From positions 1,922,001 through 1,986,000 of the forward strand of contig NZ_CP107929.1 in NCBI RefSeq assembly GCF_036017915.1: a DNA stretch of 64,000 nt. Reading direction: 5' to 3'. How positions within the stretch are numbered: the first letter of the stretch is position 1; each line of letters begins with the position of its first letter. This DNA comes from Micromonospora sp. NBC_00421 (GTDB lineage: Bacteria > Actinomycetota > Actinomycetes > Mycobacteriales > Micromonosporaceae). A program made the position numbers and the translations under genes. Under the pieces are notes generated by a model. The model had not been told where the DNA came from, did not search any database, and worked only from the letters and a program-made list of their open reading frames with translations. Of this stretch, positions 7,595-16,419 are shown one piece after another.

Positions 7595-8326
7595 TCAGCG
7601 GTCGGCAGCGGTGGGCTGACCGGGCACCGGCCGGACGACCTGCTGCACGAGGGCCTCCGCCACGTCCCGCAGCTTGCGGTTGGAATTCTGGGAGACCCGG
7701 GCCAGCATGGCGAACGCCTCGTCGGCCGTGCACCGGCGCTGGCCCATGATGATGCCCTTCGCCTGCTCGATCACCGCCCGGTTGCGCATTGCTGTCTGCA
7801 TCTGCTCGGCCAGGGTGGCGGTGCTGTCGTACAGGTGGGCGTTGGCCAGGGCCACCGCGGCGTGGCCGGCGAACGTCCGGGCCGACTCGGCCACCCGGCC
7901 GAAGGCGTCCGGCCGGGTGCCGTAGAGGTTCAGCGCGCCGACCACCGCCTCCTGGATCGGCAGGCCGATCGACATCGAGGAGCACACCCCCGCGGCGTGC
8001 GCCAGTGCCGCCCACTCCGGCCAGCGCCGCTCCTCGGTCATGTCCGCGACGATCAGCACGGCGCCGGTGGTGGCCGCGTCCAGGCACGGGCCGCGACCCT
8101 GCTCGTACTGCCACCGGTCGAGTCGGAGCGCCAGGTCACCGGTGTGGGCCGCGGTGTTCGCCTCGGTGCCGTGCACCAGGGTGACCGTGACTTCGGCGGC
8201 CCCCGGGAGGCTGGCCCGGGCCAGCTCGGTGATCCGGGTCAGGACGGCGTCGAGGTCCATCTCGTCGTGGCGGATGGACCCCAACCGGAGAACAGCCTCG
8301 GTGAGGTCGAGCGGTGACTGCGGCAT
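7595..8326 (-). CDS. GAF and ANTAR domain RNA-binding regulator (paralogue)
   Basis: 243 aa, start MPQSPLDLTEAVLRLGSIRH. It has the same domain order as the convergent neighbour: GAF (about 25-165; RWQYEQGRGPCLDAAT, GLPIQEAVVGALNLYG) and ANTAR (about 178-235; AVIEQAKGIIMGQRRCTADE, FAMLARVSQNSNRKLRDVAEALV). The ANTAR helices are nearly identical to the neighbour's; the GAF domains differ more. This suggests a duplication with divergent sensing but the same RNA target. No histidine kinase or receiver domain is attached, so both are one-component sensors. It shares a 291-base divergent promoter region with the SGNH hydrolase gene. Confidence 0.93.
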   Translation of the reverse strand: MPQSPLDLTEAVLRLGSIRHDEMDLDAVLTRITELARASLPGAAEVTVTLVHGTEANTAAHTGDLALRLDRWQYEQGRGPCLDAATTGAVLIVADMTEERRWPEWAALAHAAGVCSSMSIGLPIQEAVVGALNLYGTRPDAFGRVAESARTFAGHAAVALANAHLYDSTATLAEQMQTAMRNRAVIEQAKGIIMGQRRCTADEAFAMLARVSQNSNRKLRDVAEALVQQVVRPVPGQPTAADR

Positions 8327-8464
8327 GCGTCTGACGTCCTTGCGAACCGGCGCGAACCCGCCGGCGACGCCGGCAGCGCGTGACGATCGGTCCGTGCCGG
8401 GGGCCGCGGGGTGCGGCTCCGCCAGGACGGACCGTGGACCGCGCCGCTGCTTGACGCTCGCTCG

Positions 8465-8484
8465 CGACACCCCGTGGGGCGTCG
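8465..8484. promoter_or_regulatory. inverted repeat in divergent promoter region
   Basis: CGACACCCCGTGGGGCGTCG has arms CGAC.CCCC and GGGG.GTCG around GT. It lies in the non-coding space between the GAF-ANTAR gene (minus) and the SGNH hydrolase gene (plus). It could be an operator or part of a hairpin; no partner protein is indicated. Confidence 0.3.
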
Positions 8485-8617
8485 AATGCGGAGCACCACT
8501 GTACCGGTCGACAGGCGGCGGCACACGGCGGACACCACCGCAGCGTCGACTTACCGGTGGTGTCCGGGCCAGACACCGGGGGATGATGACGTCCGACGAC
8601 GACAGGGGAGTGGACGG

Positions 8618-9250
8618 ATGACAGTGGAGATACCGCGTGGCGGTCGGGTGCTGTTCATCGGCGACAGCATCACCGACGCCGGGCGTGACCGGGCCGACGA
8701 GGCCGACCTGGGGGTGGGCTGGGCGATGATGGCCGCCGCCTGGTTCACCGCGCGGCACCCGGGCCACCGGGCGACCTTCCGCAACCGGGGCGTCGGCGGT
8801 GACCGGGTACGGGACCTGCGGGCCCGCTGGGCGGACGACTGCCTGGCGCTGGCCCCGCAGGTGGTGTCGGTGCTGATCGGGATCAACGACACCTGGCGGC
8901 GGTACAGCAGCGGCGAGGTCACCATGGTCGAGGAGTTCACCACCGACTACCGGCACCTGCTGGCCACCACCCGGGACGCGCTGCCCGACGTGCGGCTGGT
9001 GCTGATGGAACCCTTCCTCATCCCCGTCGACGACCTCCAGCGGCGCTGGCGCGACGACCTGGACCCGAAGGTCGACGTGGTACGCAAGCTGGCCGCCGAG
9101 TTCGACGCGACGCTTGTCGCCGTGGACGCGTTGTTCGGCTCCGCCGACGCCGACGACCGGGTGTGGACCGACGACGGGGTGCACCTGACTGCGTCCGGGC
9201 ACGCGGTGCTGGCCCAGCAGTGGCTGGCGGCGGTCACCCCGGCCAGCTGA
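8618..9250 (+). CDS. SGNH/GDSL-type hydrolase
   Basis: 210 aa from ATG 8618, after AGGGGAG. The SGNH blocks are all present: block [15 protein letters not shown] (Ser nucleophile), block [13 protein letters not shown] (Gly), block [13 protein letters not shown] (Asn) and block [17 protein letters not shown] (Asp/His). There is no signal peptide, so it should be a cytosolic esterase, lipase-like or carbohydrate deacetylase. The closest recognisable type is the GDSL-like lipase/acylhydrolase common in actinobacteria and near sugar or acetyl-xylan enzymes. The substrate cannot be told from sequence. It is followed by a 292-base gap before ureA. Confidence 0.92.
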   Translation: MTVEIPRGGRVLFIGDSITDAGRDRADEADLGVGWAMMAAAWFTARHPGHRATFRNRGVGGDRVRDLRARWADDCLALAPQVVSVLIGINDTWRRYSSGEVTMVEEFTTDYRHLLATTRDALPDVRLVLMEPFLIPVDDLQRRWRDDLDPKVDVVRKLAAEFDATLVAVDALFGSADADDRVWTDDGVHLTASGHAVLAQQWLAAVTPAS

Positions 9251-9542
9251 GGTCGTACCGCACCGGGGGAGGCCGTGTCCCGGGCCGGCTCACCGGCCGG
9301 GCCGGCGTTGCCACGGCCCGGGTGATCCTCTACGGTCGGTGCAGCGGTTGGCGGTGCGGTCCTTTCCAACCCCCACCGCCGAGCGGCCCCGTGGCGGGCC
9401 GGGGCCGGTGGGGCCCCGGAGTGCCCCGCCGGTGGCCCGACGGCGGTCCCGTGTGTCCTCCTGCCCCCTCGTCGGTCCGCGCCCCTGCGCGCGTTCGGAG
9501 TCGGTACGGTGGGAAACACGCCGAGCCGCCCCGGGAGATCCC

Positions 9543-9845
9543 GTGTTCCTCACACCCCACGAGCAGGACCGCCTGCTCGTCCACGTCGCCGCGGACGTCG
9601 CCCGCCGACGACGCGAGCGCGGACTGCGCCTCAACTATCCCGAAGCCGTCGCCATGATCACCGCCTTCCTGCTGGAGGGTGCCCGGGACGGCCGGACGGT
9701 CACCGACCTGATGGTCGCCGGCCGCACCGTGCTCAGCCGCGACGACGTGCTCGACGGAATCCCCGAGATGCTGGGGGAGGTGCAGGTGGAGGCGACGTTC
9801 CCGGACGGCACCAAGCTGGTGACGGTGCACCACCCGATCCCGTGA
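9543..9845 (+). CDS. ureA: urease subunit gamma
   Basis: 100 aa from GTG 9543, with GGGAG five bases upstream; this is the usual length for UreA. Motifs: [43 protein letters not shown] split by one residue class, [19 protein letters not shown]. It is the structural gamma subunit of the Ni-dependent urease (UreABC)3 that hydrolyses urea to ammonia and carbamate in the cytosol. It is the first gene of the ureABCFGD operon and overlaps ureB by GTGA. A GAAAC element just upstream (9513-9517) is only a weak hint of GlnR control. Confidence 0.98.
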   Translation: MFLTPHEQDRLLVHVAADVARRRRERGLRLNYPEAVAMITAFLLEGARDGRTVTDLMVAGRTVLSRDDVLDGIPEMLGEVQVEATFPDGTKLVTVHHPIP

Positions 9846-10228
9846 TCCCCGGGGAGATCCTGCCCGGCGACGGGCCGGTCGAGATCAACGTGGGTCGTCC
9901 GGTGACCACCCTGCTGGTGGTCAACACCGCCGACCGGCCGATCCAGGTCGGCTCGCACTACCACTTCGCCGAGACCAACCCGGGGCTGCGCTTCGACCGT
10001 TGCGCCGCGTACGGCCAGCGGCTCGCCGTACCGGCGGGGACGTCGGTGCGGTTCGAGCCGGGGGTCAGTCGTACCGTCGACCTGGTGCCGCTGGGCGGGG
10101 CGCGGATCGTGCCGGGGCTGCGCGGCGAGGTCGCCGGCCCGCTCGACCGGGAACCGGGCCCGCCCTTCGGGGAGCCCGACCCACCCGCCGGCAGGTCCGG
10201 CCCGGGTTCCGGGGAGGCCGGCCGGTGA
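9842..10228 (+). CDS. ureB: urease subunit beta
   Basis: 128 aa from the GTG that overlaps the ureA stop. The conserved core is [19 protein letters not shown], then [12 protein letters not shown] and [17 protein letters not shown]. The C-terminal 28 residues are a low-complexity G/P/E-rich tail ([20 protein letters not shown]) that is longer than the roughly 100-residue core of most UreB proteins; it may be a disordered linker. UreB packs against UreC to form the active urease. It overlaps ureC by GTGA, giving tight translational coupling. Confidence 0.97.
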   Translation: MIPGEILPGDGPVEINVGRPVTTLLVVNTADRPIQVGSHYHFAETNPGLRFDRCAAYGQRLAVPAGTSVRFEPGVSRTVDLVPLGGARIVPGLRGEVAGPLDREPGPPFGEPDPPAGRSGPGSGEAGR

Positions 10229-11928
10229 GCACCGTGGACCGGCGACGCTACGCCGACCTGTACGGCCCGACCACAGGCGACCGGATCCGGCTGGCCGACA
10301 CCGACCTGCTGATCGAGGTGGAGGTCGACCACTGCGTCGGCGGGGACGAGGCGGTCTTCGGCGGTGGCAAGGTGATCCGCGAGTCGATGGGCCAGTCCCG
10401 GGCCACCCGGGCCGAGGGCGCCCTGGACACGGTGATCACCGGCGCGGTGGTGCTGGACCACTGGGGGGTGGTGAAGGCCGACGTCGGCCTGCGCGACGGG
10501 CGGATCGTGGCGCTGGGCCGGGCCGGCAACCCGGACACCATGCCCGGCGTGCACCCCGATCTGGTGATCGGACCGTCGACCGAGGTGATCGCGGGCAACG
10601 GGCGGATCCTCACCGCCGGGGCGGTGGACACCCACGTGCACTTCATCTGCCCGCAGCTCGTCACCGAGGCGCTGACCTCGGGGATCACCACCCTGGTCGG
10701 TGGGGGCACCGGCCCGGCCGAGGGCACCCGGGCCACCACCGTCACCCCCAACGCCTGGCACCTGGCCCGGATGCACGAGGCGCTCGACACCTTCCCGGTG
10801 AACGTGCTGCTGCTGGGCAAGGGCAACACGGTCTCCACCGAGGCGCTGTGGGAGCAGTTGCGGGCCGGCGCGGGCGGGTTCAAGCTGCACGAGGACTGGG
10901 GGACCACCCCGGCGGCGATCGACGCCTGCCTGCGGGTCGCCGACGCGTCCGGGGTGCAGGTCTCCATCCACACCGACACCCTCAACGAGGCCGGCTTCGT
11001 GGCCGACACGCTGCGCGCCATCGCCGGTCGGGCGATCCACTCGTACCACACCGAGGGGGCGGGGGGTGGGCACGCGCCGGACATCATCACGGTGGCCGGG
11101 GAGCCGAACGTGCTGCCGTCGTCGACGAACCCGACCCGCCCGTACACCCGCAACACCCTCGCCGAGCATCTCGACATGCTGATGGTCTGCCACCACCTCA
11201 ACCCGTCGGTGCCGGAGGACCTGGCCTTCGCGGAGAGCCGGATCCGACCGTCCACGATGGCCGCCGAGGATCTGCTGCACGACCTCGGCGCGATATCCAT
11301 CATCGGCTCCGACTCGCAGGCCATGGGGCGGGTCGGTGAGGTGATCACCCGGACCTGGCAGAGCGCGCACGTGATGAAGCGGCGGGTGGGCGCGCTGCCC
11401 GGCGACGGCCCGGCCGACAACCACCGGGCCCGCCGCTACGTGGCGAAATACACCATCTGCGCGGCGATGGCCAACGGGCTGGAGCGGGAGATCGGCTCGG
11501 TGGAGCAGGGCAAGCTCGCCGACCTGGTGCTCTGGGACCCGGCGTTCTTCGGCGTCCGGCCGCACCTGGTGATCAAGGGCGGGATGATCGCGTACGCGCA
11601 GATGGGCGACGCGAACGCCTCCATCCCCACCCCGCAGCCGATGCTGCCGAGGCCGATGTTCGGCGCGTACGGCGTGGTGCCGGCCGCGACCAGCGTGGCG
11701 TTCGTGGCGCCGGCCGCGCTGGAGGCCGGCCTGCGGCTGGACGTGCGCCGCCCGCTGGTCCCGGTGGCCGACGTGCGGTCGCGGGGCAAGGCCGACCTGC
11801 CGGAGAACGGTGCGCTGCCGCGCATCGAGGTCGATCCGGACACCTTCACCGTCCGGATCGACGGGGTGGTGGTCGACCCGGAGCCGGTCTCCGAGCTGCC
11901 CATGGCACAGCGGTACCACCTGTTCTGA
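10225..11928 (+). CDS. ureC: urease subunit alpha, catalytic
   Basis: 567 aa from GTG, the canonical UreC length. The active-site features are all visible: the HVH pair in [14 protein letters not shown], the carbamylated nickel-bridging lysine in [13 protein letters not shown], further Ni ligands in SIHTDTLNE and the GGGHAPD region, the mobile flap MVCHHLN with the flap Cys, and the Asp ligand in [14 protein letters not shown]. It hydrolyses urea in the cytosol at a di-nickel centre, and the apo-protein needs UreD, UreF and UreG for loading. It is the third gene of the operon and overlaps ureF by one base (TGATG). Confidence 0.99.
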   Translation: MSTVDRRRYADLYGPTTGDRIRLADTDLLIEVEVDHCVGGDEAVFGGGKVIRESMGQSRATRAEGALDTVITGAVVLDHWGVVKADVGLRDGRIVALGRAGNPDTMPGVHPDLVIGPSTEVIAGNGRILTAGAVDTHVHFICPQLVTEALTSGITTLVGGGTGPAEGTRATTVTPNAWHLARMHEALDTFPVNVLLLGKGNTVSTEALWEQLRAGAGGFKLHEDWGTTPAAIDACLRVADASGVQVSIHTDTLNEAGFVADTLRAIAGRAIHSYHTEGAGGGHAPDIITVAGEPNVLPSSTNPTRPYTRNTLAEHLDMLMVCHHLNPSVPEDLAFAESRIRPSTMAAEDLLHDLGAISIIGSDSQAMGRVGEVITRTWQSAHVMKRRVGALPGDGPADNHRARRYVAKYTICAAMANGLEREIGSVEQGKLADLVLWDPAFFGVRPHLVIKGGMIAYAQMGDANASIPTPQPMLPRPMFGAYGVVPAATSVAFVAPAALEAGLRLDVRRPLVPVADVRSRGKADLPENGALPRIEVDPDTFTVRIDGVVVDPEPVSELPMAQRYHLF

Positions 11929-12611
11929 TGATCCCGTCGAGCATGGTGCTGCTGCTGGCCGACGGCAGGTTCCCCGCCGGGGCGCACGCCCACTCCGGTG
12001 GTCTGGAGGCGGCGGTGGCGGCCGGCCTGGTCACCGATCCGGCCACCCTGGCCGAGTTCCTGCGCGGCCGGCTGGCCACCGGCGGGCTGGTCACCGCCGC
12101 GTTCGCGGTGGCGGCGCACCGGGCCGCCGGCACGGCCGACCGGCGGGCCGCACTGGCCCGGCTGGACGCCGAGCTGGATGCCCGTACCGCCTCCCCGGCA
12201 CTGCGGACGGTCTCCCGTCGGCAGGGCCGGGCCCTGCTGCGGGCCGGGCGGGAGCTCTGGCCCGCCGGCGGCTTCGACGCCCTGCCCGTCGGCCCGCCCG
12301 GGCCGCACCAGCCGCTGGTGCTCGGCCTGGTCGCCGCCGCCGCCGGCCTCGACCCGGTCGCGGTGGCCACCATCGCCGCGTACGGGTCGATGACCGGCCC
12401 GGCCAGCGCGGCGGTGCGGCTGCTCGGCCTCGACCCGTACCGGGTGCACGCGGTGTTGGCGGCGCTGGCCGTCGACTGTGACGCCACGGCGTCCCGTGCG
12501 GTCGCCACCGCCGACGACCCACCCGAGCGGTTGCCGGCTCCGGCCGCACCGCTCACCGATGTCCACGCCGAAGTCCACACCACCTGGGAGGTGCGTCTCT
12601 TTGCGTCCTGA
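11928..12611 (+). CDS. ureF: urease accessory protein UreF
   Basis: 227 aa. The N-terminus ([20 protein letters not shown], then [14 protein letters not shown]) is the UreF signature, followed by the helical bundle and the conserved [14 protein letters not shown] segments. UreF links UreD to UreG in the urease activation complex and gates GTP hydrolysis. ATG overlaps the ureC stop by one base. The 3' end overlaps the ureG start by 11 bases if the TTG start is right. Confidence 0.95.
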   Translation: MIPSSMVLLLADGRFPAGAHAHSGGLEAAVAAGLVTDPATLAEFLRGRLATGGLVTAAFAVAAHRAAGTADRRAALARLDAELDARTASPALRTVSRRQGRALLRAGRELWPAGGFDALPVGPPGPHQPLVLGLVAAAAGLDPVAVATIAAYGSMTGPASAAVRLLGLDPYRVHAVLAALAVDCDATASRAVATADDPPERLPAPAAPLTDVHAEVHTTWEVRLFAS

Positions 12612-13338
12612 AACCGTATCGAAGACTCCGCACGCGCAGATTCCGCACGACGAGACCGTGCCGCACAGTCATCCGGAGCCGGGGGTCGACCCGCACGCCC
12701 CGCTGCCGGCCACCGCCCGCCCGCTGCGGGTGGGCATCGGTGGGCCGGTCGGCTCGGGCAAGACCGCCCTGGTCGCGGCCCTGTGCCGGGCCTTCGCCGG
12801 TGAACTGCGCCTGGGCGTGGTGACCAACGACATCTACACCACCGAGGACGCCGACTTCCTGCGCCGGGCCGGGGTGCTCGACCCGGCGCGGATCCGGGCG
12901 GTGGAGACCGGCTGCTGCCCGCACACCGCGATCCGTGACGACATCGGCGCCAACCTGGACGCCATCGACGAGCTTGTCGACGGCGTCGGCCCGCTGGACC
13001 TGGTGCTGGTGGAGAGCGGTGGGGACAACCTCACCGCCACCTTCAGTCGAGGGTTGGTCGACCGGCAGATCTTCGTGGTCGACGTCGCCGGCGGCGACAA
13101 GGTGCCCCGCAAGGGCGGCCCCGGGGTGACCTCCGCCGACCTGCTGGTCATCAACAAGACCGACCTGGCGCCGATGGTCGGCGCCGACCTGTCGGTGATG
13201 GACCGCGACGCCCGCGCCCGGCGCGGAGACCTGCCGACGGTCTTCCTGTCCATCGTGGCCGACCCGGTGGCAGCCCTCGTGGCGGACTGGGTCCGCCACG
13301 AGTTGGCCCACCACCGTGGCCAGCTGGTCGTCGGCTGA
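12601..13338 (+). CDS. ureG: urease accessory GTPase UreG
   Basis: 245 aa if translation starts at TTG 12601, chosen because GGGAGG lies nine bases upstream; GTG 12658 is an alternative. Walker A is [20 protein letters not shown]. The nickel-binding CPH motif is in [13 protein letters not shown], followed by [12 protein letters not shown], the G-loop region [17 protein letters not shown] and NKTDLAP. The GTPase core begins near residue 42. The N-terminal extension is histidine-rich ([17 protein letters not shown], then DPHAP), plausibly a nickel store. UreG powers nickel insertion into apo-urease. There is no ureE in the operon. Confidence 0.95.
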   Translation: MRPETVSKTPHAQIPHDETVPHSHPEPGVDPHAPLPATARPLRVGIGGPVGSGKTALVAALCRAFAGELRLGVVTNDIYTTEDADFLRRAGVLDPARIRAVETGCCPHTAIRDDIGANLDAIDELVDGVGPLDLVLVESGGDNLTATFSRGLVDRQIFVVDVAGGDKVPRKGGPGVTSADLLVINKTDLAPMVGADLSVMDRDARARRGDLPTVFLSIVADPVAALVADWVRHELAHHRGQLVVG

Positions 13339-14222
13339 TGCGCGCGGTCGCCCGGCTGGTGGCCGTGGCCGACGGTCGGGGCGGCACCGTGCTGCGCGAG
13401 CTGCGGGGCGAGTCACCGCTGCTGCTGCGGCAGGCCACCGCCGAGGCCGGCGTCGCCACGGTGTACGTCGTCGGCGGGGCGGCCGGCCCGTTGGCCGGTG
13501 ACGACCTGCGACTGACGATCGAGGTGGGGCCGGGGGCGGCGGTGCGGGTGCGTACCGTCGCCGCCTCGGTGGCCCTGCCCGGTCGGGCCGGGGCAGTCTC
13601 CCGGATGCGGGTGGAGGCGGTGGTGCACGCCGCCGGCGCCCTGCACTGGTTGCCGGAGCAGTTGGTGGCGGCGGCCGGCTGCCACCATGTCGCCGAGTCC
13701 CGGGTGGAGCTGGCCGACGGGGCCCGGTTGAGCTGGCGCGAGGAGCTGGTCTGCGGCCGGTACGACGAACCCGCCGGTGACGTCGTCGTGGCCAGCTCGG
13801 TCGACTACGCAGGTCGACCGCTGCTGCGGCAGTCCCTGGCGGTCGGTCCGACGGCACCCGGCTGGGCCGGGGCGGCGGTGCTGGGCGGTGCGACGGCGAC
13901 CGGCTCGCTGCTGGTGGTCGACCCGGACTCCCGCCCCGGCCCGGCCATGGCGGACGCGGGCGGCGGCAATGCCCAGGGTCGGGTCCTCCAGACCCGTCCG
14001 GGCGAGCTGGCCGCCTGGCTGCCGCTGACCGGGGGCCCCGCGGCCCTGCTCACCGCCACCGCCGCCGATGCGCACGGCCTGCGCGTCCTGCTCAGTGCCA
14101 CCGCCGAGGGCGGTGCCGGCCCCGTCGCGGGCGCGGCGGTGGCAGGCCCGCTGCCCACCACCACCATGACGACCGGCCGCCCGGGGAGCACCGCGCGGGT
14201 GGACGCCGTCGGCCAGCGCTGA
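13338..14222 (+). CDS. ureD: urease accessory protein UreD/UreH
   Basis: 294 aa, ATG overlapping the ureG stop by one base. It follows the usual UreD pattern: a beta-rich fold with LLLRQATAEAGVATVYVVGG, VRVRTVAASVALPG, LHWLPEQLVAAAGCHHVAES and ELADGARLSWREELVCGRYD. UreD is the scaffold that binds urease apo-protein first and, with UreF, forms the tunnel through which nickel is delivered. Its last-in-operon position matches other actinobacterial ureABCFGD operons. A C/G-rich convergent junction with the MarR gene follows. Confidence 0.93.
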   Translation: MRAVARLVAVADGRGGTVLRELRGESPLLLRQATAEAGVATVYVVGGAAGPLAGDDLRLTIEVGPGAAVRVRTVAASVALPGRAGAVSRMRVEAVVHAAGALHWLPEQLVAAAGCHHVAESRVELADGARLSWREELVCGRYDEPAGDVVVASSVDYAGRPLLRQSLAVGPTAPGWAGAAVLGGATATGSLLVVDPDSRPGPAMADAGGGNAQGRVLQTRPGELAAWLPLTGGPAALLTATAADAHGLRVLLSATAEGGAGPVAGAAVAGPLPTTTMTTGRPGSTARVDAVGQR

Positions 14223-14245
14223 GCTGTGGCCGCGGGGCCGGCCGG

Positions 14246-14686
14246 TCAGCCGGCCGCGACCGGGTGCCGGCGCGGGTCGAGCCGGGCGGCCAGGTCGACG
14301 AGCTGACCGGTCAACGCCACGTCGTCGAGGATCCCGGCCAGCTCGGCCCGGACCAGGGCGTCGACGCGGTCCTGTTCGCGGCGGCCCCGGGGGGTGAGGT
14401 AGGCCCGGATGCGTCGCCTGTCGAACGGGTCGATCCGGCGGTGGACCAGGTTCTGGTCGACGAGCTGGTCGACGAGCTTCGTCAGGGTGCCCGGTGGCAA
14501 CGACTCCTCGGTGGAGACCTCGCTCATCGGGTGCCCCTGCCCGTCGGCGAGACGGCACAGCACCCGCCACGCCTCGACGGTGAGCCCCTCGGTGGCGAGC
14601 ACCGCGCCGACCCGCCGGGCGAGCAGCCGTTCGGCGCGGGTGAGCGCACGCATCAGGTCGACGGGCGTGGCGGGAACGTCGGCCAT
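14246..14686 (-). CDS. MarR-family transcriptional regulator
   Basis: 146 aa from ATG 14686, chosen because GGGGAGAG lies directly upstream; an in-frame start 27 bases earlier also exists. The winged helix is typical: VEAWRVLCRLADGQGHPMSE, EESLPPGTLTKLVDQLVDQN, then HRRIDPFDRRRIRAYLTPRG. It is flanked by helices for dimerisation. It is convergent with ureD and divergent from the AmiC-like gene at 14782, which it may control together with itself. The ligand and target are not known. Confidence 0.92.
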   Translation of the reverse strand: MADVPATPVDLMRALTRAERLLARRVGAVLATEGLTVEAWRVLCRLADGQGHPMSEVSTEESLPPGTLTKLVDQLVDQNLVHRRIDPFDRRRIRAYLTPRGRREQDRVDALVRAELAGILDDVALTGQLVDLAARLDPRRHPVAAG

Positions 14687-14781
14687 GTCTCTCCCCGGTC
14701 GGTGGGTTGCCATGTTACCGAAGCGTCCCGGTTTCCGGCCGGGTCTGGTGGCCCACCAGGGTTGCCGGCAATCATGTCAGC

Positions 14782-16017
14782 ATGTCCGTGCCGCTGCCGC
14801 GCCCCCGCGGTGTGCCGGAGTCGGTCTCCCACGGTGTGCCGGAGTCGCGTCCCCGCGGTGTGCCGGAGTCGACTTCCCACGGTGTCCCGGAGACGCGTCC
14901 CCGCGGTGTGCCGGAGCCGTTTCCCCGGTCGGGCGGCGCGGCCGGCCCAGTGCCCTGGCTGACCGTCGACCGGTCGGTGGTCAGTGTCGCACTGGTCTTC
15001 CCGATGCGCGGGCCGGCGGGCATGTTCGGCCCCACCTGCGAGCTGTGTGCCCAGTTGGCGGTGGAGGAGGTCAACCGGGCCGGTGGGGTGCTCGGCCGGG
15101 AGCTGCGGCTGGTGCCTGTCGACGGTGGGGCGCCACCGGCGCAGGTGGCCGCCGAGGTGGAGGCACTTGTGTCGACCGGTGCGGTGCAGGGGGTCACGGG
15201 TTGGCACATCTCCTCGGTCCGGCAGGCGGTGGCACCCCGGATCGCGCACCGGGTGCCGTACGTCTACACCGCCCTGTACGAGGGCGGGGAGCGTACCGAG
15301 GGGGTCTTCCTGACCAGCGAGACGCCCGACGCCCAGCTCCGGCCGGCGATGCGGCTGCTCGCCCAGGAGCAGGGCGTACGCCGCTGGTACGTGGTGGGCA
15401 ACGACTACGTCTGGCCGCGCCGCACCGCGCGGGCCGCCCAGCGCTACGCCCGTGACAGCGGGGCGTCGGTGTGCGGGCGGGCGTTCCTGCCGCTGGGCAC
15501 CGAGGACTTCGGCCCGGTGCTGCGCCAGGTCGAGCGTGCCGAGGCCGACGGGGTGCTGATGCTGCTGGTGGGCGCGGACGCGGTCCGGTTCAACCGGGCC
15601 TTCGGCCGGTCCGCCCTGGATCAGCGATGTCTGCGGCTGAGCACCCTGATGGACGAGAACATGCTGTTGGCCAGCGGGGTCGGCGGCACCCGCCGGTTGT
15701 TCAGCACGGCCGGGTTCTTCGCCGGCCTGGTCACCCGGGAGAACCTGGACTTCCACGGCGCGTTCGCCAGCCGGTTCGGGGTGGAGGCGCCGCCGCTGGG
15801 CAGCCTGGGGGAGTCCTGCTACGAGGGGGTGATGCTGCTCGCCGCCCTGATCGCGCAGGCCCGCACCCTGGACGTGCGGGCGATCGGCGCGTCGGCCGAC
15901 GCGGTCACCTACCACGGCCCCCGAGGCGAGCTGCACCTGCGCCACCGCCACGTCCGCCAACGCATCTACCTGGCCGAAGCCGACGGCCTAGATTTCACCG
16001 TCCTCTCCGAACTCTGA
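14782..16017 (+). CDS. AmiC/UrtA-like ligand-binding protein without signal peptide
   Basis: 411 aa from ATG 14782. After an N-terminal tail with five 8-residue repeats (residues 9-48, consensus RGVPESxS/HGVPESRP) comes a type I periplasmic-binding fold: VVSVALVFPMRGPAGMFGPT, LAVEEVNRAGGVLGRELRLV, YVVGNDYVWPRR, LMLLVGADAVRFNRAFGRS, LGESCYEGVMLLAAL. This is the family of UrtA and of AmiC, the cytosolic amide sensor of Pseudomonas. There is no signal peptide or lipobox, so it is probably a cytosolic sensor of urea or short amides. It lies between the urease and urt operons. Confidence 0.8.
   Translation: MSVPLPRPRGVPESVSHGVPESRPRGVPESTSHGVPETRPRGVPEPFPRSGGAAGPVPWLTVDRSVVSVALVFPMRGPAGMFGPTCELCAQLAVEEVNRAGGVLGRELRLVPVDGGAPPAQVAAEVEALVSTGAVQGVTGWHISSVRQAVAPRIAHRVPYVYTALYEGGERTEGVFLTSETPDAQLRPAMRLLAQEQGVRRWYVVGNDYVWPRRTARAAQRYARDSGASVCGRAFLPLGTEDFGPVLRQVERAEADGVLMLLVGADAVRFNRAFGRSALDQRCLRLSTLMDENMLLASGVGGTRRLFSTAGFFAGLVTRENLDFHGAFASRFGVEAPPLGSLGESCYEGVMLLAALIAQARTLDVRAIGASADAVTYHGPRGELHLRHRHVRQRIYLAEADGLDFTVLSEL
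14806..14925 (+). repeat. five 24-bp tandem repeats inside the AmiC-like gene
   Basis: Five in-frame 24-base units start at 14806, 14830, 14854, 14878 and 14902. They encode RGVPESVS, HGVPESRP, RGVPESTS, HGVPETRP and RGVPEPFP. R-type and H-type units alternate, so the array probably grew as a 48-base dimer. The DNA core is GGTGTGCCGGAGTC. Confidence 0.9.
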
Positions 16018-16070
16018 CCCACCCCACCCCACCCCACCGCCCCCGCCCCCGCCCCGCCCACCCCTGCTCC

Positions 16071-16130
16071 GGTGATCAAGAGATTTACGTCACCTCCGCA
16101 CAGAAGATTGACCTATACCTCTTGATCACC
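16071..16130. repeat. 60-bp palindromic repeat, copy 1
   Basis: Begins GGTGATCAAGAG and ends CTCTTGATCACC, perfect 12-base arms; the inner part ATTTACGTCA pairs only partly with TGACCTATAC. Exactly 60 bases, like the other two copies. This copy has the most decayed inner stem. No coding capacity. Confidence 0.9.
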
Positions 16131-16174
16131 CACCTCAACCCACCGCCGCAGCCGGGACGGCCTGCATCCGGCTC

Positions 16175-16234
16175 GGTGATCAAGAGGTTTGCGTCAGGTT
16201 CGACTCCCCTTCTGACGTAATCCTCTTGATCACC
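16175..16234. repeat. 60-bp palindromic repeat, copy 2
   Basis: Begins GGTGATCAAGAGGTTTGCGT and ends GACGTAATCCTCTTGATCACC. The arms are 22 bases with two mismatches around a 16-base variable centre. Same length and termini as copies 1 and 3. Confidence 0.92.
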
Positions 16235-16257
16235 CAAGACCACCGCCGCCGGGGTGG

Positions 16258-16317
16258 GGTGATCAAGGGGTTTACGTCGTCCGGCGGTCGGCTGGTGACG
16301 TAAACCTCTTGATCACC
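16258..16317. repeat. 60-bp palindromic repeat, copy 3
   Basis: Begins GGTGATCAAGGGGTTTACGT and ends with GACGTAAACCTCTTGATCACC. The arms are about 21 bases with one mismatch around a variable centre. It is the best-formed hairpin of the three. Confidence 0.92.
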
Positions 16318-16383
16318 GTCGAGGGTGGAGCGGGTGGAGCGGGTGGGGTGGAGGGGTGGGTGGGGTTCCGGGCGGGTGGGTGG

Positions 16384-16414
16384 TTGACAGGGGGGTGGGT
16401 GGGGGTTCTAGGAT
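16384..16414 (+). promoter_or_regulatory. candidate promoter of the urt leader
   Basis: TTGACA at 16384-16389 and TAGGAT at 16409-16414 are separated by 19 bases, the spacer being almost pure G/T. It sits just after the palindromic repeats and would start a leader of about 390 bases before urtA. Confidence 0.5.
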
Positions 16415-16419
16415 GCTTC

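Noticed and set aside
9503..9517. GlnR box upstream of ureA (GGTAC near GAAAC).
   Set aside because: Spacing is five instead of six and only one good half-site is present.
9958..11919. 653-codon open frame antisense to ureC.
   Set aside because: Antisense shadow; ureC is unambiguous.
14806..14925. CRISPR-like array, because of regular 24-bp repeats.
   Set aside because: Units are in frame, contiguous without spacers and encode a GVPES repeat.
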